Below, in pieces: positions 27,896-41,270 of a stretch of 64,000 nucleotides of DNA. The position numbers and the translations under genes were made by a program. The stretch's first letter is position 1, and each line of letters starts with the position of its first letter. Location of the stretch: positions 17,591,501-17,655,500 of the forward strand of contig CM076267.1 in assembly GCA_038380795.1 (NCBI GenBank), read 5' to 3'. Origin of the DNA: Pyrocephalus nanus (taxonomy: Eukaryota; Chordata; Aves; Passeriformes; Tyrannidae). The notes under the pieces are model-generated. The model was not told where the DNA came from. It was given only the letters and a program-made list of their open reading frames with translations, and searched no databases.

Positions 27896-30800
27896 CTACA
27901 ATAAGAAATATACCATGTCAATAAACAGACAGTGTATCTATTGAAACTTTCAGTAAACTTAGAAAATACAGGACAAACTTAAAAGTATTTCACTGTAGTT
28001 TTGAGGATTAAGCTTCAATTGGTGTTTTGGCAAACTAAACTTGTGTGAAATCATGATTTCTGCCAGGTCCAATAAATTCATTGACAATTTTTCACGTTAG
28101 GTTGATTCTTGTCCCCTGCAGCAACCCTTAAGTGGCATATCTAGTCCATAAAATCTGCATAATTAAGCATGTCATCAAATTCATTTATCCACCACATGAT
28201 AACCTTGCCAGCCTGTTCACAGGCAGTGAATGACTTTTCTTGGTGTGATGTAGTGTTTTTCTCCCAAAGCAAATCTATTATCATTGGCTTAAATTCACTA
28301 CAAAAGAGTCTGCTCTCATTAGAAATTGTAGGCAACCAGAAATAAATTGTTAGAGAAAGATCTGTTATTGTCCTTGACAGCTATCTCCAGTTTGAGTCCT
28401 GTGTTGTGGAAAACTTTCATGCACAGACGGATTTTACTGAGGCTGTAATTCTAGTTCAGCTAAAGGTGTAACAAAGAATGATACCACAGGAGTATTGCTT
28501 TTTGCTTCACTTCTACTATTGTCAGTGCCTAAAGCTTGTTATTATTCCTTTAGAAGTATGGATTTGTTATCTGCTGCTGTTATCTAAGTTGGATTTCAAT
28601 TTTATTTGGAAGGATTATGTTTGTAAGCACTGCTTAATTTGCTGGCTCTGGAAGCTGAAATGTTTGCTTTGTTGAAAAGAACAAGCATAGTGTGGGCACC
28701 AGATAAAACAAATTTCCTTTGGCTGCTCCTTCAGTCTGACTGAACTCTGACAAGAAGGAAAAAGACCTTAAGGGTAAGAAGGTAAATTATGATTTTGCTC
28801 CTATTCAATGTTTGTTGTAGTTATAGAGACTGTCAGTAATGATGCTAATTATTGCCTTCTGTGCTCCAAATCCTGTGGGACTCAGATCACCACTTCATTT
28901 TACACAGACCAATGAAAAAACATCAAATGGTGGCAACCTTTAGTTACTACTCATTTTGACAATATTCATATCCAGGAAAACTTATACCCTTTTTCCTTTA
29001 CTTCTACTTATTCCTTGTTTCTATGCTAATTAAAACCAGTTATATTTAGAAAATCATATCTTTCAAAGGTTATTAAAATGCCTAATTCTATTCAAATGAA
29101 ATAATGATTGGAAGAAGAGTTACCTTCTGAGCAACATTGTCTGCTATTATTTGCCTTTTTTTTTTATTTTTTTTTTTTAGAGTTAGTAGTTTGGGATTTG
29201 AGATTTCAGCTTGTTCAAGATAAAGGAAGTTCATGCTTCTCAAACATAAAACTGTAAGGGTCAACACACTTCTTGTTGTTTAACATTCCAACAGCAAGTG
29301 CTGTATAAAGATCCTATCCTTAGTAATCTAGAGGCACTTCTTATTAAGTCAAGTTCTACTCCGAAAATGTTGTGAGAACACAAGGGTTAATAACCACTCT
29401 TCTTTGAAGTGTGAAGGAAGAAAAAATTAAGCCATCCAAAAGATTATATGGTAGCTTCAAGCAGCCATTAAGCACTGTGTTGACCTGGTGGTAGAGGTTG
29501 TTCATCAATTTTTTGTATTGTAACTAGGACTTGCACTTAACTAATGGTGCTAGCTAATTTTTTATGCATCAAACACATTAGCTGGCAGCAAGCTGAAGCA
29601 TTGCTTAGTCTTTTAAGCAGTCTTAATATTTTCAGACCCCCACCTGGTGAGTTGACAAGAATGTTTTCCTAGTATTTGGGAGCAGTGAGTAAATATGACA
29701 AGGGAACTGCTATTTATGAAATTTGTATCACTGTTCTCCTGCTGGATTTTCAGACAGTGAAGGAAATGGATTAGACAACAAGAAAAATACAGCTTACTTC
29801 ATAAGTTTCTTGCAGTTGCTTGAAAATTCCAGACAGTGTGCTTCCCTTCAGAGCAACACATAATGTAAATTGGACTTATTCCCCTGAAATCTGGCTCCTA
29901 GTCTCATTTTAGTTACATTTATTCCTAGGTTGATTTAGACTAAATTAGGTGAAACTGAAGAGTTAAAAAAAATTCAGTTGGACAAAATGAGGGTACAGCA
30001 GTATAAAAGTGATCATAGCAGAAATGGATCCAACTTTTTTTGTGTTAGTTTCTTAGACACACAACAAGAGAGGCTGTCTGTTGGTTGAGAGTTTCATATT
30101 CATAATGTGATACAGAACTTTTTTGCTTCTGCATTGCTTATTTGCATGCAATGAGAAGTGAAAACAAACACTCATGTAACTATTTTTCTTTGCTGTAACT
30201 TAAGAAAGAAGATGGGACTTCATTTCTGAAATAAAAAAAGGATCAGAGTTGCACATACACAAAAAGGAGAAGACACATTATTTAGTTTCATCTTGGCAGT
30301 TTCCATAAAGACTAATTGCATATGAGATGAATTCATCGTCTTGCTGTTCTGTAACATCCTTGCAAGGCTTGTGTACTCGTGTAATCTTGGCCATCTTGGC
30401 TAGATAGAAGACTCAATTTACTTAGAAATCCACTCAAAAGACTTTTAATATTTCCTCTTGATTAAAATATATGTTGGAAAATTCACTGTTAGTAAAAAGA
30501 CAACTTATTAAGTCTGGGCAATTTATTCTCTTCTGGGCAATGAAAATCTCGTAGTTTGGATTGTAAAAGAGGTAGCTTGGGGAATGAAACATTTTTAAGA
30601 GTAAGCAGCGTGACTGGGACAAAAACCAAATACTGCAGTGTTAAAAAGTCTTTGAACCTTGGGATAAGACATGATGACAAAGTCAAGCTTCTTTGCATCT
30701 TACTAAAAAGAAGACTATAATGCTAAGTCACAAAAGTCATAGTAGCTGCAATGCCTCTCTCTTAAGAAAAATTAGGGCTATTCAACCTTGATGAAATACT

Positions 30801-32027
30801 ATCTCACTGTGGCTTTCCTGGTGAAAACAATAATATATTTAAAACTGGTATGTTTTACAAGCAGTATTAGATGATAAGATTTAATCTCTTTACAACGAGA
30901 ACATCTCAAGGTTACATAAACTGTGCTGTATTTTGCCTTTGAGTAAAGAACACTGTTTACCCCATTCACTGTTAACTCAGCGCTGCTGAGAGAAGACTTC
31001 ATTAAAACACATTTTTCATTCTGAGAATCTTGCCTGAGGTGTTTGAGAATCACAGACAAAGCTGGTGAACACCTTCTACTCCTTTTAGGTTCATATGCTC
31101 ACTTCACAAGTTCAAGGTAGCATTTATTATAGAAGGGCTGCAATCAGAAACTCAGAACAATATGAAGTGAGATCAAAGTAACTGTCATAAATTCACAAGT
31201 TTTAGACAGATTTGTCTTTCTGAAGTGTTTGGTAGCTTTCAGTTTCTCAAAGATAACAGTAGTTCATTGAAATTGAAAGAAAATATATTTAAGAAGAACG
31301 AAAATTTAATATTGGCGTAGGTTCTGTTAAGCAAGAGGAGAAAGGTGGTACCAGAGGCACACCAGAGGTACTCTCATGTGATAGTGAATGAAACAAAAAA
31401 AAAGAAAAAAGATTCAGTAAGCCTTTATCACTTTAAACTGGGTTACACTATTTGTGGTGTTAACCTTTTTGGGGCAGTTCTAACATCTTTCCCCTTTAAG
31501 AAAACCTGCCTGGTACCAGGCATAATTACTCTTCTGTGTTGTGTTTAAAAGGCCTTGTTTTGCATAGTATTTCTTGGTGAAGTGTCAAGGAGCCAAACTA
31601 GACTGATATGCTTTGCAACACATTGGAATATGCTTCACTAGGTAACTTATTACATGCTCTGTGGCATCACAGGCAGCAACAGCATTTGACTCTTCTTCCC
31701 TGTATGAGTTCTTTTATAAAATAGAATTTGTAGGCAAAATGTTAGACAAGATGTTGGATGATCTGGGAATTTTACTCTGGTGTCTGTTACTGAGTTTCTC
31801 AGTGATCTTAGGCAAGCTGATGTTTAACTTAGCTTCTGTCAAGTAGAGAGAATAATATTTACTTACTAAACTGATAGTATCCTGCAAAGGATAATGAGCA
31901 GAAAACATTTATAAAAGCTGTTTTGCAAGATCAGTGAGCTATCATAATTCTTACTTCTCTAAATTTAGTTCATTCTTTTTATTTTTAAGATTAATTCACA
32001 CAAGTATTTGTCCTCTTCTGCACCAAA

Positions 32028-32595
32028 TGAAGTGTGACCAGCAGGTCGAGAAATGTTTTTATTCTCTCTACTCCACTGTCATGAGACCCCACTCAGAGTG
32101 CTGCATCCAGCTGTGGAGCCGCCTGCATAAGAAGGACATGGACCTGTTGGAGTGAGTATAAGGGAGGCCACAAAGATGAGCAGGGGGCTGGAGCACCTGT
32201 CTTGAAGAACACGGGCTGAATTAGGGTTGTTCAGCCTAGAGAAGGAAAGGCTCCAGGGAGACCTTAGAAGCACCTTTCAGTACCTACCAATGGCCTAAAG
32301 AAAGTCAGAGGGAGCTTTTTACAAGAGGACAAGAAAGAATGGCTTTAAACTGACAGAGGGTAGGTTTAGATTAGATATTAGGATGAAATTTTTTGTGAGA
32401 GTGATGAGACAGTGGAACTCATTGCCTAAAGAACTTGTGGGTGCTTCATTCCTATGAGAGTGTTCAAGGCCAGGTTGGACGGGGCATTGAGCAACCTTAT
32501 CTAGTGAAAGGTAGGCTGGTCCATGCCAGAGAGATTGGAATGAGATGATCTTTAGGGTCCCTTCCAACCCAAACCATTCTAACATTCTGCTATTC
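32028..32595 (+). mobile_element. CR1 LINE fragment, plus sense
   Basis: The sequence follows the CR1 3' region for about 570 bp: AAGTGTGACCAGCAGGTCGA, GAAGGACATGGACCTGTTGG, GGGCTGGAGCACCTGTC, GGGTTGTTCAGCCTAGAG, GTTCAAGGCCAGGTTGGACG and CCCTTCCAACCCAAACCATT. It ends in decayed terminal repeats (TAACATTCTGC). Small ORFs here are fragments or antisense. Confidence 0.93.
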
Positions 32596-34377
32596 AAACT
32601 GCACAGTTTCAAGAGACTCTGAGAGAGTCATACTGCTGTGTATCACATGTATATTCATAAATTTTGTTCTGAGGCATTTCAAATCTCAATTTATTAAAGA
32701 ATGCAAATGCACACAGTAAAAACCAAAGATGCATAATAGTGTATTAATAAATCATAAGAGAAATCATAAATGATGAATGCCACCATGAATTGTTAAAGAA
32801 ATATTTCTGTCAAACCACTGCATGGATTCAGAGTATGGTTTCCTGGCTATTCTAGCACTGTGAGAGGTACGGTGAGCCAATGAGGGGTAGGGTTATCATA
32901 TGCTGGACCATGGCTCTTCTAGTGACTATTGACCACATGGACATGGAAAAACAACCAGAAAGCATGCCTGATGCACTCAAGAAGCACTGAACTCACTCCA
33001 TGAGCATATTGTGATTGCGTGGACCAAATGCTATATGCAAGTAATTCAGAAAATATTGGACGTTTTTCACTTAGTCTCAGAATTCACAATATTTTTGTAC
33101 TGTATATTTTCAGAGAGCAAATAGGAGACTATTTTACACTTACAAAAACAATATGTAACATATTTACAGTCTAGTTGCCACCTTTCGTCATGGACAGAAC
33201 TACTGCACATCCAGAAAATCTGAACAAAGGGCAGGGTTTACAGGTGACAAAATACTAAAAGAGAGTATATGGGCTTGGGGGAAACCCAACAGTTTTAAGA
33301 TTATAGAATCATATGATCACAGATCACTGTAAAATCAAGATAAGTGGATACTGAGTACATCTGTTTGAAAAAAAGATGTGGAAGTTTGAGATGGGTGCAA
33401 AGCTTAATGAATTAGGTTTTCAGAAAGGTACTTTGCTATTTCTCATGAGCAAGTGTGCCTCATGTGAACTATATATTTAAATGATGTAGTTATATTCAGT
33501 ACTTAATACTGTTTTGTCACTGCTGCTTTTGCAACTGATGAACTGAAGTGAAGCTTATACCAACAAGGTTAGCTCTTGCATAGCACCTTTCATGTTAAGA
33601 GAATTTCATAAACATTTAATAAAGTTCAAGCTATAAATATAGTCCCAAATTACTTGGGGACTTTAAAATAAACATTTGTCTCACCCATAAAACATCCTGT
33701 GCAAAACTGTGGAAGATGCTACCAGTCCAAATACAACATTTAAGTATTTATTTCTGGGAAATACTATATGACATGAAAAAATATTATTTTGCCAATATCT
33801 TGCTGGACTCAGTCCCATGTCGGGTGCACAGTCATGAGAGATGATGGATAATCAATCCTGCATCTTTAAGTCAGGAAAACTGTAGCAAATCTAGAAACAA
33901 ATCAGGTCTGTGTATGCTGAGAGACTTAAATATCTTTATTATGAATAGCGATTGAAGGAACTTCAAAATTTCTGATTAAAGTGTATTCAGCACCAAGGTA
34001 TGAAAATCACATGAATATATAAAAAAAGAAACAGAACCAGGATAATTATATTATGGACATTATTGTAGACAGTGGAAAATAAGGGAAGGAATTTGTAAGA
34101 ACATTTGAGTTTTCAGATCTCCTAATCCAAACACACTTCAAGGTTGAATCAGAAAGCAAAAATCATTCATACTTGTTATCTGAGTGTAAAACTGGAAGGT
34201 GACTACATTAATGAACTGTAAAGCATGTTCCGTTTATTCAAAGAACATAGACAAGTGGTAACATAAGTGGTAACATTCATATCCTTCTAATTTTTAGAGA
34301 TGGTTTCTAATGATTATTATCCTAGGTTAATCTCAATGACCTGTAAGTATTTTCACAAAACATGAAAAGCTATTTAG

Positions 34378-34425
34378 TTTTTTTGTTTGTTTGTTTTGTT
34401 TTTGTTTTTGTTTTTTGTTTTTTAT
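34378..34425. repeat. T-rich (TTTG)n-like tract
   Basis: Runs of T interrupted by single G about every four to six bases. Confidence 0.75.
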
Positions 34426-35664
34426 TCCCCAGCAGGATTTTTAACTCTGTACAGAAGTTAAACAAGTTTGTTGTTGGTGACTAGGAAATCAAGGAAGGTA
34501 GAATCTCCTAGGTGCAAGTAAAGCTAAGTTACTATTCCTGTTTACTCTTTGATACAGCTCATGGTGCAGAATAAACACTGCCAGCCCAAGAGTACAGTCT
34601 CTTCCTTTTAACTTGGCAGTTTTGAGCTAATTTTCAGACCTTTATGAATAAGGCCAATAACAGTATTGAAAAGGAAAAACTTGGAAAACAAAATGAGAAA
34701 CATGAATCAGACACAGAAGCTAAAGCCATATTTCTGTAATAATTAACTAGTTTTGTCGTGACCATAGACCTTAGATCTGAATGACAGCGTGCTCAAAAAA
34801 TGAAGCAGCATTACTTCAGTTTTAAAATTATTTTCATAGATTTTGTAGAACTCTTTTCCCTGGATGTAACCTCTCCTGGCTTTCTTTTCTCCTGTGTATT
34901 AGTTCTATTGAAGCTGCCAAGCTGTAACTAGCAAGTACATCTCTTCCCTATTCATACTGTTACTGTGAGACCTCTACAGAGGAGATCTCCGGATCTAAAA
35001 AGAACCAAAAATAAGTATCACATGAATACTAATGAACTAATGGAAATTAAATCAACATTGGCTTTCTGATAGTAGGTATTACCTAATTCCCCGAAAGACT
35101 ATAATAGACTCATATTCAGTCATCTTGATGATTGTCTTCCTTATGCAGAGATGAACAACTAAGAAGATTACTCCAATACTGAAAGAAAGCTGAAGTGCTT
35201 TTGATTTAGTGCACCCTCGAAACACAGCGTTATATACTGCTTTCATATATCAGCATTAAAAGGCATTTTTCCATGTAGAAGATATTTTTACATGTCTTTC
35301 AGAGAACAGCTATTGAGGAACATCTTCTGAATGGGAACAATAATACTTGTCCTCTCATTTTACTCTTTTGTCTTTATTAAATGCTTTAAAATAATGTTGT
35401 ATGATTATTTGTATATAACGCTGAATGCTAAAACATTCTCTGTGAGACAGTTTGAAGTAAAATAATGAGGTTTTATAACACCGCATCTTAATGGCCTCCA
35501 TATTTTTTAAGCTAATTTTTGTTAAAGGATATTTGCTGCTGTGTGAAAATATGACTTGTACTTGCCTGTTGTATATGTGTCTCATTTGGGAGTTCAGAGA
35601 GAAGTCCAACTTCTTATTTAAACAATATTTCTTTGTTAGCAGGGTCAGAAACAGCACAATGCAT

Positions 35665-35666
<2 letters not shown>

Positions 35667-35698
<32 letters not shown>
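35667..35698. repeat. T32 homopolymer
   Basis: Thirty-two T on the plus strand, so A32 in the KCNH7 transcript sense. It could be the tail of a minus-sense retroposed sequence, but no body is recognised beside it. Confidence 0.85.
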
Positions 35699-35702
<4 letters not shown>

Positions 35703-37729
35703 AGAAATTTTATTTTTAATAGCAGAACCTGAAAAAGTCAAAGCTTATCTGACCATATTTTAAGCTTATTTGAGAGTATTTTTATTTTTTTTTTTGTTCC
35801 CGATGTTGATCTGTCACTAGGCAAAGCTTGTTTGAGAATGGGACTTCCAGGGAGTGCTGAGAGTCTTAAAGGGCTAAGGCCATGAAGTGCCAAACCTTCA
35901 TAATAGTTACATGTTCAAAAAAAAAAAAAAAAGGCAGTAAAGCAGTAGAACAACCTTTTTCTCATGTTTGTTCAATAAAATTGTGCAGATTTCATGGAAA
36001 TAGTATTTGTTGGATGTTACCATGAAACAAAACTGTTTCACCAAACTTGAATATATGCAATAATTAAAAAAACTTGCTATCTCTAATCTGTAATTTGTTT
36101 TTTCATGAATCTATATGTTTAAAGAGAGAAAGCATTTTTATATTTTCATTTTCCTTTCATTATTTTTCATGAAAATATTAAGAAATGGTATACAGATCTT
36201 AAACCTCAGGAGCCTCTTCCTGACAGTCAGTATATAATCACTTTCATATTTGTGGGTAACACATCATCAGAGTAACACTTAGAAGCATATAGATTTATTG
36301 ACAGTGCTTTACTGAACTGCAAACCTCAACTTAATGATATAAAGTTTATCAAAGACATAAAACCCTGAATTTTTTAGCAAATGTTAATGAAAGAATATGT
36401 ATTAAAAGTTGTGCAACCCTTTTCTTTATTATTCACTAAGAGGTTTTTTTTCAGAAGATAGAAAATGTAATCCTTCAAAATTCTGGTGAATGCACTTCTG
36501 GCAACACTAACCTGCTCACAAGCATTTATATGCATGATAACAAAACACTAAGGGTCACATTTGTAATAAGGTCTTGGATTATTGTGTGGTTTTTAGTCAC
36601 CTAAAAGATATTTTCTGTTATCTGCTCATGGCATGGCAACAAAACAAATAGATTTTGTGCTTGATGTTATCTCATCTTCCTCGCAATATTTATGAAAAAA
36701 GTATCTTTCATTATTATCCGTTTAGACTGCTTTGGTAGCTGTCAAATATTTTGATGCAGATAAAGAAAAGTATAAAAGCTGTAAGAATTTCTGAAGTACA
36801 TGGAGTGAAAATGAAGCAGCTACATCCATAGTTTTGTTCTATGATTATAGTGCTTATGACATAACTGTCAGGAGTAAAGAAGAAAGGAAGAAAAAATCTT
36901 TATGCATACATTCATACTGAAGCTTAACCTTCAGTTTAATGGTAAATATTTTTTTCATAATAAGCAAAATAAGCAAACTTTAGTTTCTAGAAAATCTGCA
37001 TTGAGTAATTAGACCCCTTAGTGTTTAAAAACATGTGAACTGCAATTGAAACTGCTTAGGTAGATGGGGAAAAGCTTACTTTAGAAATGTCCATCTCCCT
37101 TATGGCTTTCCATGTTTGTGCCTATTGAGCATAATCCAACCTGATTCACTTAAAGTAGATGTTTAGTCTTAAAGTTCTGCCCAGGTTTCCTAGGTTCCTC
37201 TCTCAATATCTTGTAGGAAAGTTTGGTACATTACCCAAACTTCTATCAAAGCTGGTCAGCATTATTTTAATCAAAAAGCCACTTGGCAAGGGTAGATGGA
37301 ACAGATTGCACACACATGTACACACAGCGGGATGATACAAATTAAATTTCATTAGCAAAATCAAACTATAAAAGCATGATGCAGACTTCTAGGGCCATCC
37401 ATTCAATTTTTACTGGTTAGGCAGAGAAAAAGAGTGGAGTTGTGACCAGGGAAAACTGGGCAGACAAACTTGCCTGTCCTCAGCCAGTAGCTAGATCTTA
37501 CATTAGACACTTTTTTATGATGTAAAAACATACTTTGGTTTTGAGGAATTGTTGCAAGATGGTACAACCTTCATGGTGATTCTTCACTAACTACTGTGGT
37601 ACTCTAAAAAAACAAAACCAGCAAAGAATCAGTGACACAAAACTAACTCCTTGGGAGTTAGCCTCTGTTATGTGAAATGTAGCTCATGTTTAGGGGACAA
37701 CAGGATGTTTTATTTAAGGATTTAATCAG

Positions 37730-38337
37730 TGTCATGGTTCTAACTGGGAGACACTAAATTTTCTTCTTAGTAACTGGCACAGTGCTCTGTTTTGGATTTA
37801 GTATGAGAATAATGTTGACAACACACAGATGTATTGGTTGCTAAGTGGTGCTTACCCTAAGTCATGGACTTTTCAGTTTCCCAGGCTCTGCTGATGAGTA
37901 GGTGCACAAAAAACCACAAGGGAGCATGGCCAGGAGAGCTGACATAATCTGGACTAAGGGATGTTCCATAGCATAGAATGTCATGCCCAGTATATAAACT
38001 GAGGGGTTACTAGGAAGAGGGAGTGATCACAGCTCAGGAACAGGCTTGGCATCAGCAAGCAACTGTATTGTAAAATACTAATTTTTCTTGAGTCTTCTCT
38101 CTCTCTCTTTTTTTTTGATCAATTTCTCTCTCTCTCCCCATCCTTTTAATTGCAATTGTTATTAGTATCACTATTATTATTACTATTTTATTATTTTGTT
38201 TCAGTTATGAAGCTGTTCTTATCTTGACCTACAAGTTTTTTCTCCTGATTCTCCCTACCATCCCACAGAGGGAATAGGAAGGACCTGAGCGAGCTGCTAT
38301 ATGGTACTTAGTTGCCAGCTGGGGTTAAATCGTGACA
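37730..38337 (+). mobile_element. Solo LTR of an endogenous retrovirus, plus sense
   Basis: The 608-bp element starts TGTCATGGTTCTAACTGGGA and ends GGGGTTAAATCGTGACA, so it has TG...CA ends and matches a bird LTR type I recall (AATTTTCTTCTTAGTAACTG, TGTTTTGGATTT, a late GCTTAGTTGCCAGCTGGGGT). A TATA box, TATATAAA, lies at 37991-37998. Flanking 5-bp sequences ATCAG and ACCAG differ by one base and fit a decayed 5-bp target duplication, as ERVL-type elements make. No internal gag, pol or env sequence adjoins it. The element is diverged, with insertions of CT-rich sequence near 38095-38140. Confidence 0.85.
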
Positions 38338-38729
38338 ACCAGAGAGACATGGAAATCTTTTTGGTACTACTGCAGGTACCAAAAAGCTCACTCCAGTGGA
38401 AAAATGCCTAGGATAGAAGCCTGTAAGCTTTATTGTTCTTAACTTTCATAGTTTTCTGATATATTGACTAATTTATCACACAGTTTAAACTGCTGTTTCC
38501 TTTGTTTTCTTGATATTGTAAATGTAGAGAGAAAATAGACAACATAATCTATCTGAAAATTACTATCCTATACAAAACTTTTTTTTTTAAGCTTTGTTTG
38601 AAACCCTGGAAGGAGGCTGCAGTCTGCATCCTCTCCTAACAAAATTCTTCAAAATAAATTAGCTAGCCTCTAAAAGTTCTGCAGAATGGCCATGAGCTAC
38701 AGGCTGAGGTGCATTAAATTATGATCCCA

Positions 38730-39018
38730 GTGGGGGGGAGAGGGACAGAGCATGGACTTGGTAATAGAGGGAAGTTGGAATAACTTTATTGACAGGACGC
38801 AGCCTTTTATAAGTTTACACAAACACGAAAACATTCCTTATAAGGTAAAACCTCTGACCGCAGCATCTGATGGGCTGCTGCCGTTACCAGGGGACAGGGC
38901 AGGCTTTTGGGCAGCGGTTCCACTCCTGTAATGAATTGCTCTGTGCTCAGCTTAGCCCAAACCCTGCTGTTAGGGTTTGGTTCTTTCCCCCAGGCCTTTA
39001 GTCTGTCTAGTTCCCACA
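38730..39018 (-). mobile_element. Probable solo LTR, minus sense
   Basis: Read on the minus strand, the block begins TGTTGTGGGAACTAGACAGA and has a TATA-like TTATAAAAGG followed about 20 bp later by a polyadenylation signal in GTCAATAAAG, the usual U3-R arrangement. It then runs through a short U5 into a CCCCCCCAC stretch. Base composition is richer in GC than its surroundings. I could not fix the 3' end or find a target duplication, and I do not recognise the family. The 70-codon minus ORF inside is unlikely to be a gene. Confidence 0.5.
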
Positions 39019-41199
39019 ACAGGCTCTAAGTTTTTGCCCACTTCCAAACCCAGCAACTAATAAGCTGAAGAAAAAGATGCTACTCTCCTCTGGTTATAGT
39101 TTTTAATTCTTAATCCACCTACAAACCTAGTGCAACTAAACTTTTCTGAATAGAACAAATTGGTACAGATGTGAGTCCATACCACACAGGTGTTCTTTTA
39201 TTTCAAAAGACAGTAGTTTCTGTATAATTGGTAGGATTCATTTAGAAAGTGGAACACTTTCAAAGATGGATACTGAGATTAGAAAAAAATGCAAAACTCT
39301 GAAAAGAACTCTTCTTCCCATTTAATAAACTTACCTCATTTACTATTAGTAGTATACTCAAAAGGTTGTCTGAACCTGAGCATACCTTCTCATGCCAGCT
39401 TCTAAGATATTAAATGAGAAGTAGTTACTTCAATTTCCATATTTAAAAAGATGCTGCCTTAATGTACAATTGGCAACTCTTTAAATAAAAAACTTATACC
39501 TGGAAATACACCCAAAGTATCTTAAAGACAATTTCACCATGTGCTACAATAAAAGATTTATTCAACTGTCAAGAAAAATTGGACTTACCTAAGATAAATC
39601 TAATACAAGTCCACCCAGATATCAAGAAGAAGAAACTCAGCTTTCTATTTACTATAAATATCAACTAAATAGTCATACAATTTAGGTACTTTATTACAGA
39701 TAGATTTTTATTTTATAGTATATTTCTACACTTTACATGGCCTGAACTAGGCACTTTTAGTAAATACCTCCTAGAGATTTTGTTGTGCTATGCTCATTAA
39801 TTTTATGTTCAGTAACACCTATACCACCCATAAAGCTCAATAAATGCTTTCAAAATACATTAAAATTCTATTCCATAAAAATATTTGGAATTCAATGACC
39901 CTTTATTTTTTGATTTATACATCTGGTTCCTGATTTTTCCCTTTCTGTGATTTTATTGATATTTCAATATAGTTTAAGGAGTGTTCCTCCTATTTTTTTT
40001 TTTCAAAAGCTTTATCTCTACAGTATTCTGGGTTTGCCCTTCTCTATTGATCCCATTACCAGTTACAAGCTGAATGCATCATCCAAGTTCTAACATGTGA
40101 CAGGTAATAGATAAGGAGAATGACCTCATTAAGCTTATTAATTTTGAGGGCATTCAGAATTCATCAAACAACACACTACGCTGACTGGGGTTAATGGTCT
40201 TTGCTATTTCTTATTTCTGCTACTATGAAAAAAATTTTAAATCCTATCAAACCTTAACCAGAAAATATTTTCCATGCCTGCAACATCAAAACCAACCAAT
40301 CCACATGCTTCTCTCCTCCTCCCTGGCAAAGACAAAAGAAAATAGCCTGACACCTATTTCTCTTTCATATGCTTAAGGCCACCTTAAGTGTTAGAAGATG
40401 CTTTATAGTCATCCCCATACGACCTACAAATTGTAGGAACTTTTTTTTCTTTAAAATTTAGTTTATTCACTAACTTCTCTCATTAGTGATGTGTGGGAAC
40501 ATACATATTTCCTTGAAAAAGGTAATCTTTCAAATTATCCACCAGTTTCTCAGTTTGTGTATTAGCTACTATAACATTAAAAGGTAAAAGATTATTAAAT
40601 TGTTAGCTGAACATACCTGCCTTTTTTGTCTGAAGGAAATGACTCTTAATAGGTGTGAATATTTAATTTCAGGTAAATGCTAAACATTGGTTGTCCAGCT
40701 TATGGCATTTTGTGGCTAAGTCCAATATTGGTACTACAGTATGTACATGTGAGGTGCCTGGCACTAGAACTGAATTCAGAATCCAGACCATTTGAGGATA
40801 AAGGCACTTGTACAGGGAGGGAGGGAGTCCTGAGTCTTAGTCCATGGTGCCCAGGGTTATATTTATGGATTTTTTAACAGATGGTCATTTATGTAAGACA
40901 AGTAACAGTCAAAACACTCTGGAACTACCACCCAGGACTGCCTCTTTCTAAACGATTTTCCTAAATGTTAGCTACACCAGCAGTGATATTGAAACAGGGC
41001 AGCTCTTTGTGACCCATGAGATCCTGAACTTTCTGCCCTCTTCCCTCCCTCTTTCCACATGCCAGATATCGCTGTCTATCACTGGGTGATTTTCTCTGGG
41101 AAAACATATCCTTATGCTGACCTAAACATAGGAGTTGTTTCCTGAGTTAACATGGTAACCACTGGACTCTGATGTAACTTTGAAGTTGTGCTGTTCTGT

Positions 41200-41270
41200 G
41201 TAGGATGCTGGGCTAGATGGCATCTAGAGCTCTCTTCCACATTATATTGTTGTATGGTTCTATGGTTACT
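41200..41270 (+). mobile_element. CR1-like 3' tail scrap
   Basis: GCTGGGCTAGATGGCATCT, CTCTCTTCCAC and a closing GTATGGTTCTATGGTT resemble the last 70 bp of a CR1 with its short terminal repeat. The body upstream is not recognisable. Confidence 0.5.

Noticed and set aside
33303..33326. Short sequence resembling an inverted CR1 terminal repeat
   Set aside because: Only about 20 bp with no CR1 body beside it.
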